NCBI GenBank assembly: GCA_024362935.1
Contig: JANCRA010000019.1
Span: 1,518,001 to 1,582,000, forward strand
DNA length: 64,000 nucleotides
Direction of reading: 5' to 3'
Origin: Setophaga petechia
Lineage: Eukaryota > Chordata > Aves > Passeriformes > Parulidae
The notes beneath the pieces were generated by a model, which saw only the letters and a list, made by a program, of their open reading frames with translations, ran no database searches and was not told where the DNA came from. The position numbers and the translations under genes were made by a program. Positions 22,391 through 35,200 of this stretch are shown one piece after another (position 1 is the stretch's first letter; every line of letters begins with the position of its first letter).

Positions 22391-25300
22391 ACTGAAAACG
22401 GGCTTTGGAAATTCATAAGTGCTTATTAATGGTTTGCATGTCTAGCATTGCGGTTTATTTGCTGAATTACATTGATCCTGAATGTGCAGTGTACTGATTG
22501 CTTGTTAAGTAGGTGCCATTAATAATTCAAAAAACTGCTCTGGTTTAAATTACGTGAGCAGCTTTTGCCTGTGACAGATATATATTGGATAGTTCAAATC
22601 TAGACAGAAGCTTTGAGACACAGTTTAAAATTTCCTGCACTTTCATTTATCCTCAAAACCACCAATGATTGATACAAGTCTTCAATTTATCTATATTTAC
22701 TCTGTGGCTGTATTGTTGAACAGCTTATGCTTTAATTAAAGTTCAAGAGTTATGTTCTGCAACTTGTATGTATTGTTTGCATACCAATTAAAATCTTAAA
22801 ACTGTGATTTCAAATCCTATTTTATTTAAAATGTATTCTGAAAGGAACAAAACCTTCCTTTTGATTAACAATAAATTTTAATATACCTTTATTTTTCTGA
22901 CTTGGGAATGTTTTGGTTTTATTCTGTAAATTTATTCTCTGCAGTCACTCTCCAAGGTTCCTCTCCATGCAACATTAAAATTTTAAAAAGGATGCCAAAA
23001 AAAAGGTAAGAAAAGAAAGGAGGCCTTTTTTATCTAATCAAGTTTTATTTTTTTAATAAAGGTAAGTCTTGATATCAAGCTTCTTTTTGCTGTTTTTGTA
23101 TCTTGACAGGGATTATCAAAATTCTTGTAGTAAGATTTAATATTTTCACGCTGCAGCTGACATAGCAAGACATAAAGTTCACGTAAATGTTATAAAACTC
23201 ACAGATTCATTTATTTTTTTTTTTACTTTAATTTCTTATTTTGAAGATTAAAAATCCTTCAATAAAAGCAAGACAATATCAGTTTATGGTTTATGGCATT
23301 TTATGGTCAAATAAATGCCCTCTAGCTTTCCACACTATTCGCCAACAACTGTCATCATCAAAAATAATGTCACAATGAGGGTGAATCAAGTCCTATGAAT
23401 AAATAATGAAATCTATTTTAATTTTAAATTCAGTGTCACTATAAAACAGAGACAACCATAACAACAAAACCCAGCAGCAATTTCTCTTAAGAGTATTAAT
23501 AAAAAAAAAAATGGATTCAGAAGTGTATAAAGCGCATGAGGAAGTGCTCAACAGGAATTTTAAAAGATGAAAAGATGGGATTTTAGAATTATTCTATGCA
23601 CTAACAAAGCAGCAAATGATTATGGGACTTATTTGTGTTTTCGCAGAGAGACCCAAGTAACATGTTAGCTAGACTGAGTCAGCAATAGCACTTACTCTTA
23701 TGTGAATGTTTATAACAAACAGCATGAATCTTTATAATGGTGTAGAAAAAAGGGACTGCACAATGTTGATAAACTGCAAGGTGAAAAAATATCCGTGAAA
23801 GCTACATATGGACCTCCAAGTACTTTTTTCCAGGGACAGCAATAGAAACAAGGAGCTGCAGGGAGAAAAAACATAACTGGGGAAAAATAAATGGACTGGA
23901 AATACTTGGTTGTTTTTTTTTTTCATTTGTCTTGACATCAGCCAGAACCATATGGAATAACATTTAGTGCAATGTATGTATACAGAATAAAACTCCTGTA
24001 GGTTTGTAATAACATGCATTTCTGCTAACAGACAGTAAATAATTGTTTGGTGATTCAACTCCACAAGCTGTTTTATCAATGTTGTTTAAGCCTTTCTTGT
24101 TAATTAACTGTAGTGGTAATGAGTCTACTTTTCCAAAGTCTTTCAAAATGTTTCTGCTGATTTTGAGCCTCTACAGTGAAGGTCTATCAGCCTACCAGCC
24201 AGTAAAGTAAAATAAACCTTTTTTTTGGAAAGCCATGGAAATAAATACGAAATACAGAATTCAGGTTTGTCTGCAGCTGTTTGAGGTCTGTCCATGTTCA
24301 CTGAAATATTGTTTTTCTTAATGGCAGAGAAAGACATTTTTGCTGAGATAAATTGGAACTCCTCAGAGGAATACCATAAGCACAGCTATGAATGGTTTGG
24401 AAAGCTTTTCAGTTCCAAATCATGAAACAATTAGAAATATTTTTAAGTGATGCACCTTTCTGAGCTGCATGTAGTTGATATGAATGTTTCATATCAGATT
24501 ATGTCTGTGAATTTGAAAGTTGTCTTCCAGTCTATTCTTTAAAATAAGAGTTTTATGAAATCTACCCTACCACTTATCATGGAAATTTCCTTATTTTAGT
24601 GAATTGGGTTAGCATTGAAACAATGCATAATTTGTTCACAGCAGTCATGATCTTGTCATTCTGAATATACCTACACTGCAAGAGCATGGATCAACTGCAT
24701 TCCAGATTACATGTTTGTTATCAATGCCTTTTGGAATAAGATTTTAAGAATTAGTCCTCAGGATAACTTTTTTTGATTTAGCACAGGAATGAAAAGTCTG
24801 AGTGAGAGTTTAGGACTTGAATCTTCTTGTAGGGAGATGGGAGGTTCAAACTAGGACTACAACATATGGCTTTATTTGGTGAGAAATTCACGTGGGTGTA
24901 TAGTAAGAAGGTGAAAGAGGGATAAATAAAGAGTGTGAGGGCTTGATATGAGCAAGTAAAAGATTTTATTAAATGATGATAAATACTTTTTGCTCTGTGT
25001 TTTTATTTTCTTGAAAACTTAAACTTTTACAAATGTGTATTAAATCTCCCAGAAGTATAAAAGTTCTTCTCTTAATGGTATTAGGATTTGATATTAAATA
25101 CATGAAGATTTAGTTTGAAATTGCTTTAGTGCAGATAAGTACCTTTAAAGATAATTTACAAAGATGAAAGAAAAAGCCTTTGATGAGGTCTGTGGGGAGT
25201 TCCAAATTCCATGGAAAAAGGGTTAAATTACAAATACATAGGAACAACTCCAGCTGCTAGTAACAATGGTTACAAAACCCCACTGGCACAGATAGTTTTC

Positions 25301-25440
25301 TTTGCATTTAGTGTACAGCAGTGAGAAAAGCAAATGAATGCCTTAGCCTATTATTTTCTGTGAAATGCTATCAGTTTCTTAATGAAATATTTGTATTATG
25401 TGTCATTATAAAGCTTGAATCCTTAGAAGGCAAGTGTGTT
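22391..25440. other. AT-rich non-coding sequence, nothing recognised
   Basis: No exon, RNA gene or repeat family recognised. Only short poly-A/poly-T runs and small chance frames are seen (at most 115 codons, at 23732-24079 minus, no recognisable domain). Confidence 0.55.
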
Positions 25441-25568
25441 AAACAAGAAACAAAACAAAACAAAAAAACCAACCAAACAAAACAACCAAACAAAACAAAA
25501 CAAAAAAAAAAAACAAATACCACAAAGAAAACAAAACAAAAAAAAGAACACAAAAACAAAAGAAAAAG
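25441..25568. repeat. A-rich tract interrupted by C
   Basis: About 128 bases almost entirely of A with single or paired C and few G (aaaac, aacc, accaaac units). It is the complement type of the T/G tracts elsewhere in the window. The Lys/Asn/Gln-rich frame through it is an artefact. Confidence 0.92.
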
Positions 25569-26920
25569 GAACCAATTTAATGTAGGGCTAAAAGTCAATA
25601 ATATCTTGCAATGACATCAGGTATGAAGGTACAGGAAACATTATGTAATATAATTTTGAGAATTTCTTAAACCTCAGGGATTTTTGGAAATGCTTATAAA
25701 TGAAAGAAGAAATTGATATCAATTAATGGGAAAATAGTGAAAAACAATTTACTTCTGGTTTGGTATTGACAATATTGCACCAGTAAGAATTGAAGAAATG
25801 ACATTCTAAAACACATACCAAATATGAGATATGAACCTTCTGAAAAAAGATAATGAATGTATGGTATTCTGATACAGCAGCTTTGATTGTGTATGTACCA
25901 CAACATGCTCTCACAGTAAATTGCATGTTTTAAGTAACTGAAAGGCATTGTTTAGTGCTTGAACACGGAAAACGTTCTAATATCTGCTACAGTAACTCTT
26001 AAAATGGTGATCAGCTACTGTAATGGAAACTAAAGACACACATGAAGGATGCCCAAGAGAATTCCAAGCTTAGCTTTTTTGTGAAATACAGAACACAACT
26101 AAAAATGCAGCCCTTTTATCCAAACCACAGTGAGAGCAGGAGAAGGGAGAACAGAAGCAACCTAGAAAAACAGCCTGAAAGCAGTAAATAGAGAACACAT
26201 AAAATAATTAAAAAATAACAGTCTATTTTGTTTATTTTACTTTTAAAAAGCTATGTTAGTTCATATTAGTATGATCTAATTAATGTGATCTAACATATTA
26301 GGTATTAATGATTTTTTAAAAAGGCAATTTATTGAGCAGCAAGGTTTAGTGGGGTAATCTTGCACCTGGAAAGGTGCACTAATTCTGTTGGATGAGATTT
26401 ATTCTGGTCACTGGCAGGGTTCAATATAATTATGCAAGTTTCTATAGACTTAAACCATTCTTGTTATTTAATTCTCATCATTGAGTCAATCTTGGTCTGG
26501 TTTTTAATGAACTTAAAAAAACAGGCAGAATATTTATGATAAAATTGTTAAATGTTAAACATGTCACATTTATTTTCTATGTTCATGAGAAATCATCAAG
26601 CATGGTTCAGACAATGAAGCTCTGATTATCTAGCAGCTACATTTGAACTATATTCTATTCTTTTGTATTTTAACCTGATAATCTATTTATAATAAACAGT
26701 GCTGACCACAATAAAAATAAAAATCATTTTCCAAATTCTCTACAGACAATTAGGTAAGGATAGAGTCTTGATCACGGAAGAGTAGCTATGGTCTTACATC
26801 ATAACAAATGAAATGACACCTGCCTCACAAATCTTCAGCCTCTTCTTCCAAGGCTCTGTGCCTGCAGAGCCTTTCTTAATACTGGTCACTCTCCGTTTAC
26901 CAAATTTGTAAACAAACCAA
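25569..26920. other. Non-coding sequence, nothing recognised
   Basis: No gene or repeat family recognised. Confidence 0.5.
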
Positions 26921-27180
26921 CCTTCCTTCCTTCCTTCCTTCCTTCCTTCCTTCCTTCCTTCCTTCCTGCCTGCCTGCCTTCCTGCCTTCCTTCCTTCCTT
27001 CCTTCCTGCCTTCCTTCCTTCCTTCCTTCCTTCCTTCCTTCCTTCCTTCCTGCCTTCCTTCCTTCCTTCCTTCCTTCCTTCCTTCCTTCCTTCCTTCCTT
27101 CCTTCCTTCCTTCCTTCCTTCCTTCCTTCCCTCCCTCCCTCCCTCCCTCCTTCCCTCCTTCCTTTCCCTCCTTCCCTCCT
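26921..27180. repeat. (CCTT)n tetranucleotide array, about 260 bp
   Basis: Nearly pure CCTT with a few CCTG units (about 26965-26985, 27005 and 27049) and a CCCT-rich right end (27128-27180). One strand is pyrimidine-only over long stretches. The two long Lys-Glu-Gly-Arg frames on the minus strand are translations of the array, not genes. Confidence 0.98.
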
Positions 27181-29282
27181 CTGGCTTTGTCATATATTTT
27201 CATATATTATTTGATTGATGACCCTGTACCATCAAGTGCCCTAATACCATAGAGATGTCTCCAAAGTGGCCAGCAATCAGACTTTTTTTCCTACTGAAAA
27301 AGGTATTTTCTGTGAGAAGCTGGGTAGCTGAATGACATGCATGTCTCCACGTTGCTAAAGTTTGGAGAGATCTTCCATAGATTAATCCATAGGAGATGAC
27401 TAATATCAGGGACAGTGGCTAATATTAAAGTTAGTTCTTCCTGCTGCTTCCTATGGTAATATTTGCAGTACAATATCACTGTTTCTTCAATTTTTTCTCC
27501 TTTTCCACAGGCATTCTTCATCTTCTTAAGTGTTTATTCTAATAATCTCATAATGTACAATCACTTCAGTCTAGTAATTATCAAACTACAAAATGTTGCT
27601 TTACAGCAAACTATACACAGATGATGTAGAAATGATTAATATCTCTAGTATTGTTCATTTGTTACTATGGAAATACTGTTCCTCTATTGAGCTACTAGTA
27701 AACACTGTATTAGTGATGCAGCCAATGACAGAGAAAGCCTTGGCAAGCCCACTGGTAAAATTAAGATGTATATTGTTAGAGATCTGCAGTTTCAGCGTAA
27801 ATACATAGAAATGTATTTATTTTCCTTGCCTTTCTATGCTAAAAATATCCTGTTCAAGTGCAGCCTATTTGGACATAAACTTTACAGCTCAGTCATTTAA
27901 ATACCTTATAAAAATGCATTCTAAATCAAAAGAGATGTTAAGGAAAAAATAAGAAACTTTACCATTTCTGTTATCCATGTAAATAGAAATATATCTTCCC
28001 TACTAGATACAAACCTGTGGGTTTTGTTTTTTCTACTTGTCACCAGAGTTAATGTTCTTCTAACTTCATATGATATAGAAAAGCCCTTCTGTATTTTACA
28101 TTAATATTTCTTTTCCTTGTATATAACAACATGATTAGGAGTGAAAGAAAAATCTGGAACACTAGTTTCTCTAAGGTTTCACTGTGAGCACATTTGATAC
28201 CTTTTGATATCTGAATTTTCCATGCTAATGTTCTGAATGGACAAATTAGTTTTCCCTCTCTAGAAGCTGTAAGTCCCAGGGAAGAGATGGAAATATTTTC
28301 AGTGTGAAAAAAAGTTTTTGCTTTAATTTTCAAGTCTTTTATGTCTTGGTACCTCCTTATTTGCACATACACATGCTGGGAGATCAATGTTTACCCCATT
28401 CTTCCAGCTTCAGTCTGGCAGGGTTGTCAAATATATAAATCTAAAATATTTTCCCAGAACATGTCATGTTCACTGTTCATGAACATCATGAAAGCTAGTG
28501 CATTGCTCTCTTTCAATTCTCCTATAGAACACTTTTGCAGAGATAACCCAAAAAAAAAAAAAACAACTCAGCATCCATTGTGGTCTTGGTAGGAGTGACC
28601 GCTGCTTCTCCTGGCCTTCTGAGCATCTCCTTTCTTCTCTGCACCACATTGCCTCTTTCTCATGTTTCAAACATGCCTGCAAAGCACAGCCATCTTAAGT
28701 ACATGAAGAATCCAGGCTGGGAGTAAATGGGGATCAGCGTGGGCTACTTTATGCACATAAGCTTATCAACTCACCAAATACTTACTATTTGTTTTATTGT
28801 TCTGATGTCTTTTATATTTTCTGGCTTAGAGAAGTCATAGCTCATGACTGGCTCTATAAACATCAATAGCAATATTAATAGTATATAGTGATGAATTGAT
28901 ATACATTTTAAAGAGGGAAAGTTCAATTTTCTTCTCTAATTACAAAAGTACTAGGATTCTAAATGATGTGATTTCTATTTATAATAAAATATTTTCTTTT
29001 TTAAGAATTAGAATAGTGGATAAATTATTTAAAGATAAAACTTTATGGCATCATGTGGCATTATGTATGTGGCTAGCCTGGACTCTGGTCACAGGGAAAA
29101 TAAGCAGAAGTTTTCTAGGCTTTGGAAGCAAGATCTGTATTCTATGCTGTGATGGAGACATCTTTGCAAAACACATTAATTTATTTCTAGTGTTTCCAAA
29201 TTTCAGCTTGAAAGACTGAGAATGTCACATGAATGGAGTTCAGTGGTCCTTCATACAAACACCTACAGAAGATATGCTAAGA
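27181..29282. other. Non-coding sequence, nothing recognised
   Basis: No gene or repeat family recognised. Chance frames (up to 112 codons) have no known domain. There is a short poly-A run at 28550-28563. Confidence 0.5.
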
Positions 29283-30030
29283 AAAAAAACCTTGCAAGGT
29301 CCTGCACCTGAGTCAGGATACTCACCAGTATCAATACAGGTTGAGGGATGAATGGATTGAGAGAAGCCCTGTGGAGAAAGACTTGGAGATGCTGGTGAGC
29401 AAAAAAATTTTCATGACCTGGCAGTGTGCACTGGCAGCCCAGGAAGAGAGCCATATCCTGGGCTACACAAAAAGTGTGACCAGCAAGTCAAGGGGGGCCA
29501 TCATGATCACTCTACTCCTCTATTGTGAGACATCACCCTCAGAACTATGTCCAGCTCTGGAAGATCTGGATATGTTGGAAGACAGAGGAGAGCCACAAAA
29601 ATACTGAGAGGTCTGGAGCACTGCTTTAAAGAAAGGCTGAGAAAGATTAGATTGTTTGGCATGGAGAAGAGAAATCTCTGGGGAGAAAGTATTGGAGCCT
29701 TTCGATATGTAACAGAGAATTGTTGGAAACGTGCAGAGAGGCTTTTTGCCAAGAGCTGCAGTGACAGGACAATGTATTTCAACTAAAAGGGGGTAGGTTT
29801 ACAGTAGATACAAGGAAGAAATTGTTTACTGTGATGTGGTTGAGGCACTGGAACAGGTTACCCAGAGAACCTGTGGATGCCCCATCCCTGGAAAAGCTCA
29901 AGGCCAGGCTGAATGGATCTTTGAGTAACCTGGTCTAGTTGGGAAGCGTCCCTGTTCATGACAGGGAGTTGGAACTAGGTGCTCTTTAAAGGTCCTTCCC
30001 AATCAAAAGCATTCTATGATTCTATGATTT
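29283..30030 (+). mobile_element. CR1 LINE 3' fragment
   Basis: It starts in ORF2 at 'gcaaggtcctgcacctgag' (the 'KVLHL' motif), then follows the ORF2 C-terminus: 'cagtatcaatacagg', 'gagaaagacttgg', 'tatcctgggct', 'gagaaagattagattgtttgg', 'tgacaggaca', and 'actggaacaggttacccag' (about 29850). It ends with 'ggtccttcccaatc' and two ATTCTATG units at 30010-30027, the classic CR1 terminus. The frame is broken several times, with short open pieces in two frames at 29341-29607 and 29547-29786. 5'-truncated, no reverse transcriptase catalytic part, inactive. Confidence 0.95.
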
Positions 30031-32078
30031 TTGGGGGTGGTTGAATTAGTAGGTGGGTGGAGTTTTATAAAATTTATGTTTGTATGAATGAACCATGGCA
30101 ATACAGAGCTCTAATAGATAGTCAAAATTATTTTTGTGTGTATTATTTCAGGCACATGCTTTTAAGTGTGAGATAATAAAAAATGCTCACTGCGACACTG
30201 ACCTGGAGGAGCTCCATAAAATCACTTAATGGTCTACATCAAAGCTTTAAATGATTCAGTTCATTAGAATTAATGAGGGGTGGTAGATGTGGAAAAGATT
30301 TCATATTGGATATGGTCATAGTCATTTGTTCTGTTCACTAAATAATTATGTTATCGCACTAGCACAAATCTTTCAATTTTAATATATTATTTTTAAGCTG
30401 CCTCTTTTAGAGTTTGTTTTGATAACCTTTGTTGGATGCAATATCTGAAATAGTTCACTCTGAGGAATAATATATAATTTAAAAAGGCATAAAAATATGC
30501 TGTTCCAATTCCCAAATTACATAATTTTAAAATGTTACATAATGCATAAACAGCTTTGATTAATCCATTTAGTCATTCTTATTGTATTATGATGTCAACA
30601 TTTTATAAACTTCAGGATTGCTGTAGAACTCGTGGAGAAAAGTCAACTAACTTTTAAAAAATGTTCTCAGTAAAATAAGAAAAAACCCCAAAGATCTTCT
30701 TAGACCTGGTGTGATAAAGGAATATCTTCATACAAGGTTCTTTTGTATGATCAACACGAATGCAAGAAAAACTATCTAGATTCCTATGGGAACCTGAAAC
30801 ACATTTCATTTGGCTCTATCATTATGGAAATTTTGACCATTGGCTCTTAATTAGGTGTTCTCATTTGCATGATGAAAGTTCATGAATTTGACTAGACACC
30901 ATTCATACATCTACTTTAAGTTGCTTTGTAAGGAGCAATATATTGCACTGCAGTAAGCAGGGAAAAAACAAGACCTTGGCACTTATACTGTATATTTAAC
31001 ATGCAAAAAAGACTTCCTTAGGGCCTAAGCAACCATGGCTAGAGGTAGCAGTTGCCTCTGTGTTCAGCTGAATTAAAGTGTTTCCAAGAAAATCCACTGC
31101 TGGTCCTACTAGCTAAAATATTGAAAATAATCTCATGGTTGATGAGATAGTGGCAGCTGTGACCAGCCTGGGGCTCTGAAGAAAGAAAACTCAAAAGGGC
31201 AAAGATTTTTGTAACAGTGCTCTTTTCAACCCAGATAGCTAAGAAGGAGGGTGTTCAAATGATCACAGACATTGCAGAAATTACAGAGCCATGTCTCATT
31301 TCATTAAAACCAAACAAAAAATCACCTTCTTATAATCTTGTCAGTGCTCAATTAAGAACCCATGTGCACTGCAAGGGAAACTCAGATGAGTTAAAATTAA
31401 AATACAAAAATTAAATATTTCTTAAAAAAAAAAAAAGGCAAACTTACACGAAACCTTGAGGATGGTGTCCTGAATGTGTTAGATTGAATACAGGTTACAA
31501 GTATTATCCACACAGAGATTACTGGTCTCTGACCTTCTCCTGGGGCTAGCTGTGAAGCCTGACTAGATATTAGCATATATAATGAGAAAATACATCATAT
31601 CATTGACTTAATCAAAATATGATAATTAATCATTGCTGCATCTCCCTTTGGGAATAAAATTTTTCTAAATTATAATTAGCCTACAAAAGTAACAAGTGAG
31701 CTTTATAATCTCCTTTACCTCTTTATTAGTCTATGAGTTAAGGACCTCAAGAGAGCCTCAACTTTTGCCTCCTCATTTTGACCCCTTGTATTTTGCCCAA
31801 GTATCAGACAACTGGGTCTCTTTCTTGAAAATTATCTATTGAACCCAGTGTTCTGTGAAGATCCAAAAATGAAAAATTATTACAGAAGATAAACTAGAAT
31901 TTATATTCTGCCTGATATGTATCTCAAAACTTTATGGTTTGTTTTAATTCAGTTAATGACTCAGGTGAAATTATTCTTTTGATATTATAAATCTAATAAA
32001 TTCTGTTGAAATAATTGTAATAAGCATTATTTAAATCACACTGTTTGCTTCAGACCAGACTTGCTATCATGAAGCAGT
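30031..32078. other. AT-rich non-coding sequence, nothing recognised
   Basis: No exon, RNA gene or repeat family recognised. There is a short poly-A run at 31424-31436. Confidence 0.55.
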
Positions 32079-32206
32079 AAAAACGAACCAAGCAAACAAA
32101 AACCCCACCAAAAAAACCAACCAAACAAAAAAAAACAACAAAAAAAAAAAAAAAACAAAAAAACAAAAAAAAACAAAAAAAAACCACAAAAAAAACCCCC
32201 CAAACA
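32079..32206. repeat. A-rich tract interrupted by C
   Basis: About 128 bases of A runs broken by C (aaccccacc, accaaccaaac, long A runs, aaccccccaaac). It closely resembles 25441-25568 in size and make-up. Confidence 0.92.
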
Positions 32207-35200
32207 AGATGGGAAATGGGAACTGGCTCAGTGGGTGTGCCTCCAAGTTTACTTTGAATTACTTTGACAAAGGGCAAGGGAGATAAAAAATTAAAGTGAG
32301 ATTGCTATTAGGAAATAAAACTGACAATTTTCTGAATTTTCTTTTAAAGGCTAATGAAAAATTCTGTCTATAAAAAGAAATTTCAGAAAGTAGCTCCAAG
32401 AAAATATCAGACTTCATATGTAGTTTCAGTTATCAAGGTAAATAGGTTCTCAGTCCTTTTTTTTTGTTGTTGTTTTTAAGAACAGTTCTCAAGAGATTCA
32501 TAAAAGCAGAAATAAGACTCATGTTTTAGACAGAAGGGATTTGCAAATATTTTTAAGCTGTACTGATCCAAATATGAATCCTTTTTTCTTCCTTCAATCT
32601 CCAGGTTGTCGAGGTGCAGATTCCAGGCATTTCTTTCCAAGCTGTAAGAGTCTTCTTCTATATTCCCAAACCCCCAGGACTGGCTGTGTGACAAAAAGTT
32701 TCAGAAGCTCTCTCACCCTGTCATATTCAAGATCAGTCATTTCACACTGCCAGCAGGCCCTTTCTTAACACAGAACTAAAAGTGTTAGTAACACTTGCTT
32801 TTGCTAGAATCCCTTTTGGACTGTGTGATAGGACCAGGAAATGTGCATATGATGAGATGTACTCTTTTTGGAGATACAGTTGTCATTTAGAAAAATGAAA
32901 AAACTAAATATAAATAAAAATAAGAACCTTCCTTCATATACATAATGTATATATTTATGCACACATGTAGAAATATATATATACGCACTTTTTTTTTTGT
33001 GCAGTGCCTGTGTAGGTTTCGTAAATAAAGCCCCTAAAGTAATAAAAGAAATATTACAAAGCTATGTAATGGGCAACATTCCTCTGGAAACATACCATTA
33101 ATTATGATGAATTCTCTCAGTATTCATGGGGTTGCAATATGTAATCCCTTAGGAATTCTGTTGTAATTTAGCATTAATTAATTTCTACCTACAACAAAGC
33201 ATTCTTTAATCTTGAATAATGTAGTGCTTATTGCCTTTTTTGCTAACATCTCTGATTTTTTCCAGTGTCTTTCTCCTTTTACGTCTAGTAGTCAGAAGGT
33301 TATTCTATGTATTTTTAGACATCAATACACAGAACTAAGATCTCCCTACTACCACTCAGACCCAAAGTAATTTGAAGGCATTATTTATCCCTTGGGTAAT
33401 TTGCCACAACTAATCCTCACAAGCAGGTCTAAAGCTGGATCCTCTGGGATATTCCTCATTTCTGATTAATATTAACTTTGAATTCACATCTTGAAAAAAT
33501 ACACCAGTGGGGTACTGTGATTAGGCCTCTTCAGTGCTGAAACCCAGGATATCTGTTTTCCAGTACCAACAGCAGTGCACCAGGTTTGTCAAGCATGTCA
33601 AGCCCTGTGACACAGCCTGGGGAGTGCCCCTGGGGACCTCAGCCTCCCAAGCAGGCAGCAGAACAGTTCTGAAAAGTTTTGAACATGGGCTACACATAGT
33701 GATCCCCATCTGGCACTCTTTGATCCCAGACCTGAAACTGCTAACATGTCAATCCATACTTTGTGCGTCAGGCATGTGGATAAATGCCTCATTTTAACCT
33801 CTAGTAAATCTGTATTTATGTGGTGGGGGTGTAACTGGAGTTCTGTCTCTGCAGTGGTGTGTCTTAGCCAGGTGAATCCATGATGAGGTTTCTTTCTCAC
33901 TTTACTGCTCAGCTGATCACGCCATTGAACCAAACAGGCCTGCTTTGTTCTCTTCATAAGTTGTTTCAATATTCCAAAATTCAGAGACATTGTATTATCT
34001 CTTGAACATAACAATTGGAGTGCGACTACCATATTATAAACCCAAGTAACTCAGTATTTGGGTTTCAAGAGATTGTCTTTGTTGAAGTGTTTTCGGTTTT
34101 TTCTTTTCGTTCAGTTGAAGTGTATTTGAACTGTCACATTTTTCAGTCACATGAATGAGAAGAAAGAATTACACAGAGCTTTGCTCTTCTGACAGTACTC
34201 TTAAAGCCTCCTTTATACTTCTTAAATACTGTTATCAATGCTTCTTAAAAGAAATATCTTCCAGTTAGAAGGCTTAAAAAATACACTTTAAAAAAAAACA
34301 AACCAGCCACTGATATTTTAGCAAAAAGACAAAGTGTTTATAGTACACCAGAGAACAATAACATTTCAGTGGTAATAGAAACAGTAAAAAATATAAACAA
34401 AATATGTTGTATTGAGTATACTAAAGGTCAATTTGAAAAGTAGCTAGAGAACATTACCAGTCATTTTCCAAGATACATCCCCAGTCAGTTTGGTGGGACA
34501 ATAACATAGTAACAATTTCAATAAGATTTTAATGCAAACCTTTAATGGAGACCCTATTATGGTACCATTTACGATGTGCACTAATGATGGCAAGATGATT
34601 TCAATATCACTCTAAAGGGATTCCATTATGAAGCCATTACAATATGAAGCTGGAAAAGCAAAATACTTTCACGAGAAATCCACAGAGAGAGTGGGATGGT
34701 TCCATTACTGGTTCCAAAGTGGTATGATGGCACTCCAAGGATCTCTCTACAAACCTATAGGGACCACACCAGCATGTGAATTGATAATAAGCATGGTAGG
34801 ATTCTTTGCAGATAGACTTGTTTTTCCGTTTTAAAATAGCATTTTGTTCTGAGACTGCAACAAAAAACGTCATCTTTAGAATCATACATTTTTCCTACTC
34901 GCACTTGAAGAAACCTTCATTTGCCTTAACAAGCAATGACCTTCAGTCTTCCTTCTTTTTTAACTCTAATCTTGCTGTCATGTTTATGAGAGAAATTGAG
35001 CTTAGTTCTATTTCTTTTAGGTCATATTTGTTTACCAGAAATGTATCATTTACATTGGCACTCACCTACTGAGGTGGATATAAGAATAATCTGAGGTCTG
35101 TGCTGTCGAGCAGTAGTCCCTTCAAGTGATCCTGCTGACAGAGATTGGCAAAACTGTAGGATATGAACTTATTTGGAAAATGTCCTAAACTTGAAAGTTG

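Noticed and set aside
26886..27203. Two minus-strand frames rich in Lys-Glu-Gly-Arg (about 100 codons each)
   Set aside because: They are translations of the CCTT array; a 4-base unit reads open in every frame.
32050..32277. 75-codon minus frame rich in Phe and Val
   Set aside because: Translation of the A/C tract at 32079-32206. The frames at 25321-25614 and 25371-25598 are the same kind of artefact.
33598..34032. 144-codon minus frame
   Set aside because: No recognisable domain, no splice or promoter evidence, and opposite-strand frames overlap it. A frame this long is not surprising in 64 kb.
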